From an uncultured Paracoccaceae bacterium (lineage in GTDB: Bacteria; Pseudomonadota; Alphaproteobacteria; Rhodobacterales; Rhodobacteraceae), in the NCBI GenBank assembly GCA_947495295.1, contig CANLYJ010000002.1, positions 620,001-684,000 on the forward strand: a DNA stretch of 64,000 nt, read 5' to 3'. This document shows, in pieces, positions 59,672-64,000 of the stretch (positions within the stretch are counted from its first letter, which is position 1; each line of letters begins with the position of its first letter). Made by a program: the position numbers and the translations under genes. A model generated the notes under the pieces. That model made no database searches and had not been told where the DNA came from. It saw nothing but the letters and a program-made list of their open reading frames with translations.

Positions 59672-60541
59672 ATGACAACCTATTCCGCTTTGACGACCCT
59701 GACTGGCGAAGATGCGGCCTATCGTCTGGCTGATGATATGGAAACGCTGGTGCCGGAACCCACGGGTATCGGCGTGTTCGAGATCGAAGACGGGTCCGGC
59801 CTGTGGGAGGTTGGCGCGTATTTTACCGAATGCCCTGATGCGGGTGCTTTGGCGGTGCTTTCGGCGCTGCATGATGCCAAGCCGTTCACCATATCAGAGA
59901 TCCCTGAACAGGATTGGGTGTCCAAGGTGCAGCGCGAACTGGCCCCGGTCGCGGCAGGCCGGTTTTTTGTCTATGGTGCCCATGATGCCGATAAGGTGCC
60001 CGATGATGCGATTGCGCTGCTGATCGAGGCGCAGATGGCTTTTGGCACCGGGCATCATGGCACAACGCTGGGCTGTTTGCGCGCGCTGGACGGGTTGGTC
60101 GCGGATGGGTTTGCCGGCCCCAAAGTGGCCGATATCGGCTGTGGCACCGCAGTACTGGCCATGGCTACCGCACATGTTTTGCCGGGCCCGATTCTAGCCA
60201 GTGATATTGACCCTGTGGCGGTCGATGTGGCGCAGGCAAATGTGGCAGCAAATGGGCTAACCGATCAGGTGCAATGTGTCACCGCTGCGGGGTTCGACGC
60301 CCCCGCACTGGCTGATTACGCGCCTTTCGATTTAATTTTTGCCAATATTTTAAGGCCCCCTTTAATAGGTTTGGCCCCAGAAATGGCGGCAAATGTGGCT
60401 GATGACGGTTTTGTGATTCTGTCGGGGATTCTGAATGAACAGGCCGCAGAAGTGACACGGGTTTATCAACAAAACGGGTTCAATCCCCTTGATTCACTGC
60501 AAATTGTTGATTGGACTACCTTGGTGATGCGCAAAAACTGA
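59672..60541 (+). CDS. prmA: ribosomal protein L11 methyltransferase
   Basis: The 289-residue SAM-dependent enzyme trimethylates ribosomal protein L11. An N-terminal substrate domain is followed by FGTGHHGTTLGCLRAL, motif I VADIGCGTAVLAMA (about residue 150), DIDPVAVDVAQANVAANG and the post-I block FDLIFANILRPPLIGLAP, all specific to PrmA. It starts 29 bases after the SGNH gene. The stretch 60325-60375 is unusually A+T-rich for a gene here, but the reading is intact. Confidence 0.93.
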   Translation: MTTYSALTTLTGEDAAYRLADDMETLVPEPTGIGVFEIEDGSGLWEVGAYFTECPDAGALAVLSALHDAKPFTISEIPEQDWVSKVQRELAPVAAGRFFVYGAHDADKVPDDAIALLIEAQMAFGTGHHGTTLGCLRALDGLVADGFAGPKVADIGCGTAVLAMATAHVLPGPILASDIDPVAVDVAQANVAANGLTDQVQCVTAAGFDAPALADYAPFDLIFANILRPPLIGLAPEMAANVADDGFVILSGILNEQAAEVTRVYQQNGFNPLDSLQIVDWTTLVMRKN

Positions 60542-60650
60542 CCCACTACGTGTCTTTTCGCACAGGTTTTGGAGAAATGTCTTGTTATAGCCGTAATTGT
60601 TGGTGATCTTGTTGCCCACCAATGTTTGGTATTTTTTTGTGGAGGATAGC

Positions 60651-60998
60651 ATGGCACAGGCCAATGTCCCATTTGATAAAAGGTTAAAGCGTATCGTCCG
60701 TCGTCATGATCGGATGTCGCGCGGTGTTGTTAAGACGGTAAGTGCAGATGGCTTGATCGTGGCGCGTCCACGGATTTACACGCCGCGCTTCCCGCTGAAG
60801 GGGATTGTCGTACTGATTTTGATCGGCTTCCTGTTCAAAGGTTTCCTGTTCTCCTATCTCGGGGAAGCAGGATATGCTGATCGTGTCGCCACATTGAGCA
60901 ACGGTTCTGTCATGGAAAAGGCCGGTGCGTGGATGATGCAGGCAGATCCGGCAACGATCTACCTCGGCAACGCAATGTCGACGATTTTTCCCAAGTAA
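60651..60998 (+). CDS. small membrane protein of unknown function
   Basis: The 115-residue protein has a basic N-terminal half (FDKRLKRIVRRHDRMSRGVVKTV), one membrane helix (FPLKGIVVLILIGFLFKGFLFSYLG, about residues 48-72) and a C-terminal part outside. A strong GGAGGA precedes ATG 60651. Similar single-helix proteins next to prmA or ruv genes occur in Rhodobacterales, but no function is known to me. It is followed by a strong terminator. Confidence 0.7.
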   Translation: MAQANVPFDKRLKRIVRRHDRMSRGVVKTVSADGLIVARPRIYTPRFPLKGIVVLILIGFLFKGFLFSYLGEAGYADRVATLSNGSVMEKAGAWMMQADPATIYLGNAMSTIFPK

Positions 60999-61023
60999 AC
61001 CTGTCGATGCCGGAATTGAGAAA

Positions 61024-61043
61024 GGCCGCCCAATGGGCGGCCT
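61024..61043. terminator. rho-independent terminator
   Basis: A perfect 8-base stem GGCCGCCC / GGGCGGCC with a 4-base loop is followed by TTTTCGTTTG on the plus strand and preceded by AAA, so it can stop transcription of the small membrane protein gene and perhaps of the convergent DUF1127 gene. Confidence 0.85.
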
Positions 61044-61071
61044 TTTCGTTTGTTCCGGGGCTAAGCCGGCT

Positions 61072-61287
61072 TTAGCGCATTGCCCGCTTTGCGATGCGGT
61101 CGATGTCGCCTGCGGTCAGGCCGATGTCGTCCAATTCGCGGTCTGTCAGTTTCGACAATGCGTTGCGTGTCACGCGGGCATCGTTCCATTCAGCCACGGC
61201 ACCAAAAGCGCGGGCGAAAACGTGAGAGACATTACCGGCAAAGAGGCCAGCAGCGGGGCGGTTTGTTTCAATAGAGGCCATGGCCAT
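61072..61287 (-). CDS. DUF1127 domain protein
   Basis: The 71-residue protein ends in the DUF1127 (YjiS-like) block, RNALSKLTDRELDDIGLTAGDIDRIAKRAMR, an arginine-rich helical domain reported to bind RNA in some alphaproteobacteria. AAGGA precedes ATG 61287. A longer frame exists upstream but without coding character. It is divergent from ruvC. Confidence 0.85.
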   Translation of the reverse strand: MAMASIETNRPAAGLFAGNVSHVFARAFGAVAEWNDARVTRNALSKLTDRELDDIGLTAGDIDRIAKRAMR

Positions 61288-61539
61288 ATTCCTTGTCTGA
61301 TGCTGCATTGCAGCGTTAATCTGATAACCCGCATCTAGGAGCCCAAAGCCCAACTGACCAGTGCCATTTTGACATGGGACATATGCGTTTATGACATGCC
61401 TCATTTTTGAGCGGTTATTGCCATAAATACAGTATTTACAAAGGGTTAAATATGTCGCTTTTGAACCCTGTCAGGCGGCAACGCGTCGTTTTTGTCCTTT
61501 CCGTCCCGGCAAGCCCTTTTGCAAAGCCTCTTGGTCTTT

Positions 61540-61554
61540 GTTCGCGTTTTGTGC
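61540..61554 (+). promoter_or_regulatory. LexA-like box upstream of ruvC (one mismatch)
   Basis: GTTC-GCGTTTT-GTGC, 37 bases before ruvC, is one base from the alphaproteobacterial LexA consensus GTTC-N7-GTTC. ruv genes are SOS-controlled in many bacteria, so the site is plausible. Confidence 0.3.
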
Positions 61555-61590
61555 TAGCAATTTTATGAAAATAATAAAACGGGGCGAGCA

Positions 61591-62097
61591 ATGCGTGTTT
61601 TGGGGATTGATCCGGGCCTGCGCCATATGGGCTGGGGGGTCATTGCGGTGGATGGCCCCCGTCTGTCGCATGTGGCCAATGGCGTCTGTCGCTCTGACGG
61701 GGGTGATCTGGCCGCCCGGTTGTTATCCTTGCATATCCAGCTGACCGATGTGATCGAAACCCATCGTCCGGATGCCGCCGCCGTCGAGCAGACATTTGTC
61801 AACAAGGATGGTGCCGGCACCCTGAAACTGGGTCAGGCAAGGGGCATTGCCATGTTGGTCCCCGCACAGGCCGGGATTGCCATTGGTGAATATGCCCCCA
61901 ATGCCGTCAAGAAAGCCGTTGTTGGTGTTGGCCATGCAGAAAAGCATCAGATCGCACATATGGTGAAGCTGCAATTGCCCGGGGTCCAGATTGCCGGGGC
62001 GGATGCTGCTGATGCATTGGCCATTGCCATCTGTCATTCCTTTCATTTGCAGTCGTCGGGCACATTGGCTGCCGCCTTGGCGAGGGCGGGTGCATGA
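61591..62097 (+). CDS. ruvC: crossover junction endodeoxyribonuclease RuvC
   Basis: The 168-residue Holliday-junction resolvase has catalytic acidic residues visible in [13 protein letters not shown] (Asp about 7), [12 protein letters not shown] (Glu about 67) and [14 protein letters not shown] (Asp pair, about 140). It acts as a dimer, cutting junctions held by RuvAB. It overlaps ruvA by 4 bases. Upstream lies an imperfect LexA-like site. Confidence 0.96.
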   Translation: MRVLGIDPGLRHMGWGVIAVDGPRLSHVANGVCRSDGGDLAARLLSLHIQLTDVIETHRPDAAAVEQTFVNKDGAGTLKLGQARGIAMLVPAQAGIAIGEYAPNAVKKAVVGVGHAEKHQIAHMVKLQLPGVQIAGADAADALAIAICHSFHLQSSGTLAAALARAGA

Positions 62098-62753
62098 TTG
62101 GCAAGATCGCGGGCCGGTTGGAGTATCGCAGCACCGATCATGTGCTGATCGATGTGCGCGGCGTGGGGTATGTTGTGTATGTGTCCAATCGCGTGCTGGC
62201 CGGGTTGCCCGGCAATGGTGAACAGGTGGCGTTATATACTGACCTGCTGGTCCGAGAGGATAATTTGCAGCTGTTTGGCTTTACCACCTTGGTCGAAAAG
62301 GAATGGCATCGCCTGTTGATGTCCGTTCAGGGCATCGGAGCGAAGGCGTCGATGGCCATTCTGGGCACGCTGGGCGATGACGGTGTTAGCCGTGCCATTG
62401 CCCTTGGCGATTGGAACGCCGTGGCCAAGGCCAAGGGCGTTGGCCCCAAGACCGCGCAGCGCGTCATCATTGAGCTGAAGGACAAGGCCCCTGCCGTGAT
62501 GGCCATGGGCGGCACTGTCGCCGAAGCCTTGGGCGATGAGGTGATCGAGGTGGAGACGCCGGATCAGGTCCGGCGTGCCCCTGCGCGCCAGGCAAACCCG
62601 GCGCAGGCAGAGGCGTTATCTGCCTTGGGCAATCTGGGCTATGCCCCAGGTGATGCCGCTGGTGCGGTGGCAGAGGCGGTTGGTGCTGATCCGGAGGCGG
62701 ATACGCCCAGCCTGATCCGCGCGGCCTTGAAGCTGTTGGCCCCAAAGGGGTAG
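62094..62753 (+). CDS. ruvA: Holliday junction branch migration protein RuvA
   Basis: The 219-residue protein has an N-terminal OB-fold ([31 protein letters not shown]), helix-hairpin-helix motifs ([35 protein letters not shown]), an acidic flexible linker and the C-terminal RuvB-binding domain ([19 protein letters not shown]). It forms a tetramer that holds the four-way junction and recruits RuvB. Confidence 0.96.
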   Translation: MIGKIAGRLEYRSTDHVLIDVRGVGYVVYVSNRVLAGLPGNGEQVALYTDLLVREDNLQLFGFTTLVEKEWHRLLMSVQGIGAKASMAILGTLGDDGVSRAIALGDWNAVAKAKGVGPKTAQRVIIELKDKAPAVMAMGGTVAEALGDEVIEVETPDQVRRAPARQANPAQAEALSALGNLGYAPGDAAGAVAEAVGADPEADTPSLIRAALKLLAPKG

Positions 62754-62756
62754 GGG

Positions 62757-62787
62757 TGGTGTTGCGTGGGTTTCACCCGCCCTACGG
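62757..62787. repeat. short palindromic element between ruvA and ruvB
   Basis: The element contains GCGTGGGT-TTC-ACCCGCC, flanked by CTACGG, and fills most of the ruvA-ruvB gap. It resembles the widespread GTAGGGCGGGT/ACCC palindromes of proteobacteria and has the same plan as the repeats at 8961 and 43928 (GTAGG..GGGT / ACCC..CTAC). Confidence 0.55.
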
Positions 62788-62795
62788 AGTTTGGC

Positions 62796-63815
62796 ATGAG
62801 TGATATTGATCCGACATTGCGCCCTGACCCGCAGCCAGAAGATGCGGATCGTGCCCTACGTCCGCAGACATTGGATGAATTCATTGGGCAGCGGGATGCA
62901 CGCGCCAATCTGAAAGTGTTCATCGAAAGCGCCCGCCGCCGTGGCGAGGCGATGGATCATGCGCTGTTTCATGGCCCCCCCGGTTTGGGCAAGACGACGC
63001 TGGCGCAGATCATGGCCCGCGAGTTGGGGGTGAATTTCCGCATGACCTCTGGTCCGGTTCTGGCCAAGGCGGGTGATCTGGCGGCGATCCTGACCAATCT
63101 GGAAGCCCGTGATGTGTTGTTCATTGATGAAATCCATCGCCTGAACCCCGCCGTCGAAGAGGTGCTTTATCCTGCGTTGGAGGATTTTGAGCTGGATCTG
63201 GTGATTGGTGAGGGCCCTGCTGCGCGTACAGTACGCATCGAATTGCAGCCCTTTACCTTGGTCGGTGCCACGACCCGAATGGGGTTGCTGACGACCCCGT
63301 TGCGGGATCGGTTCGGGATTCCCACCCGGCTGGAGTTTTATACAGAAGCCGAGTTGCACCAGATCGTGACCCGCGGTGCCCGGCTGATGGGCGCGCCTGC
63401 CTCTGATGATGGGGCGGCCGAGATTGCCAAGCGCGCACGCGGCACCCCGCGCATTGCGGGCCGTTTGCTGCGCCGTGTGGTGGATTTCGCGATTGTGGAG
63501 GGCGATGGCACCGTCACGCAGGCGATTGCGGATCGTGCCTTGACCCGGTTGGGGGTGGATCATTTGGGGTTGGACAATGCCGACCGCCGTTACCTGCGCC
63601 TGATTGCCGAAAGCTATGGCGGTGGCCCGGTGGGGGTTGAGACGATGTCGGCCGCCTTGTCAGAAAGTCGCGATAGTCTGGAAGATGTGATTGAACCCTA
63701 TCTGTTGCAGAAAGGCCTGATCCAGCGTACCCCGCGTGGTCGGATGCTGGCGCAGGCGGCATGGGCGCATCTGGGGCTGAAAGCGCCCAAATCGCAGACG
63801 GATTTGTTTGAGTGA
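62796..63815 (+). CDS. ruvB: Holliday junction branch migration ATPase RuvB
   Basis: The 339-residue AAA+ motor has the N-terminal [19 protein letters not shown], Walker [12 protein letters not shown] (about residue 65), Walker [11 protein letters not shown] and the arginine-finger/sensor region [18 protein letters not shown]. The C-terminal winged helix includes [16 protein letters not shown] and [10 protein letters not shown] start it at MSDIDPTL (62796); an upstream in-frame codon lies within the palindromic repeat. Confidence 0.96.
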   Translation: MSDIDPTLRPDPQPEDADRALRPQTLDEFIGQRDARANLKVFIESARRRGEAMDHALFHGPPGLGKTTLAQIMARELGVNFRMTSGPVLAKAGDLAAILTNLEARDVLFIDEIHRLNPAVEEVLYPALEDFELDLVIGEGPAARTVRIELQPFTLVGATTRMGLLTTPLRDRFGIPTRLEFYTEAELHQIVTRGARLMGAPASDDGAAEIAKRARGTPRIAGRLLRRVVDFAIVEGDGTVTQAIADRALTRLGVDHLGLDNADRRYLRLIAESYGGGPVGVETMSAALSESRDSLEDVIEPYLLQKGLIQRTPRGRMLAQAAWAHLGLKAPKSQTDLFE

Positions 63816-63890
63816 TAGGTGGGGACGCGGTCGTCATTGTCGCTCGGACCAATGGCGCGAAAATTACGACCGGGGGAGTATTTTGGCAAA

Positions 63891-64000
63891 ATGATGGATG
63901 ATGTCGCACCTTTGTTCACCCGGTCGGACGGGGCTTATGTTTTTGCCCGCTGGGGCCGCCCGATTGTGCCGGTGGTGTTTGGTGTCGATGACGCGTCATT
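63891..64000 (+). CDS. 5' part of an unidentified gene, cut by the window edge
   Basis: From ATG 63891 (or 63894) the frame is open to the end of the window and reads MMDDVAPLFTRSDGAY, then FARWGRPIVPVVFGVDDAS. A GGGGGAG lies about 14 bases upstream. The start looks like a soluble protein; about 36 residues are too few to name a family. It follows ruvB by 75 bases. Confidence 0.5.
   Translation, partial: MMDDVAPLFTRSDGAYVFARWGRPIVPVVFGVDDAS

Noticed and set aside
60325..60380. Possible insertion or frameshift in prmA because of an A+T-rich stretch
   Set aside because: The frame stays open and the conserved PrmA block FDLIFANILRPPLIGLAP reads straight through it.

Overview
The window looks like chromosome from a marine alphaproteobacterium of the Rhodobacterales (Roseobacter group). 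The evidence is high G+C codon use, an XdhABC-type xanthine dehydrogenase, a bacterial NDUFS4-like complex I subunit, a DUF1127 protein, a gene-transfer-agent (GTA) spike-base protein of the Rhodobacter Rcc01079 type, TTAA-N7-TTAA CtrA-like boxes, and palindromic repeats typical of the group. Species cannot be fixed from the sequence alone. Nearly all genes belong to recognisable families; there is no prophage, IS element or CRISPR array. A short, visibly A+T-richer stretch with poorly conserved genes follows a tRNA-Arg gene (about 22.05-24.4 kb), and the first 2.3 kb is also A+T-richer than the rest.

Layout. 0-2.3 kb: a DUF2269 membrane protein behind a frameshifted SDR-DoxX gene. 2.3-11.5 kb (minus strand): one long run, xdhA-xdhB-xdhC, then an ABC importer ATPase, two permeases and a BMP-type binding protein, probably uptake plus oxidation of purines. 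11.7-16 kb: a lipoprotein and dnaE, which carries an in-frame palindromic repeat. 16-21.9 kb (plus): a GH5 glycosidase, an ArsR regulator, kynA-kynU (tryptophan to anthranilate), an M29 aminopeptidase, the NDUFS4-like protein and a NavBac-type sodium channel. 22-24.1 kb: tRNA-Arg(TCT) and small secreted proteins, one split by an in-frame TGA, then a ClpP-like periplasmic protein whose ribosome-binding site lies inside a nested hairpin.

24.3-38.4 kb is a polysaccharide (capsule/EPS) locus: priming glycosyltransferase, two GTA head-spike-like genes, YjbH and YjbF, a Wzc-type tyrosine kinase (minus strand), then a tightly overlapping plus-strand operon of flippase, polymerase, two LbetaH acyltransferases and three glycosyltransferases. 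Its two main intergenic regions carry perfect TTAA-N7-TTAA boxes; the only other perfect copy I found in the window precedes a globin gene. Capsule genes interleaved with GTA spike genes, with CtrA-like boxes, is the most interesting feature here.

38.4-48.3 kb: phospholipid genes (cdsA-like, plsC-like), a YiaA-like protein, PspA and a TetR regulator with three matching operators; cupin, enolase-superfamily, GNAT, zinc alcohol dehydrogenase, MFS and P450 genes; then a RES-domain protein. 48.3-56.8 kb: trxB and a divergent Lrp regulator, a single-domain globin, and a catabolic-looking cluster (XRE-cupin regulator, LLM flavoenzyme, GST, arylformamidase-like hydrolase, NTF2-like protein) in which a 9-G tract fuses the GST and hydrolase frames; then nitroreductase-marR and a gene interrupted by TGA. 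56.9-64 kb: an MFS protein, msrA, an SGNH hydrolase, prmA, a small membrane protein, a DUF1127 gene, and ruvC-ruvA-ruvB followed by a gene cut by the window edge.
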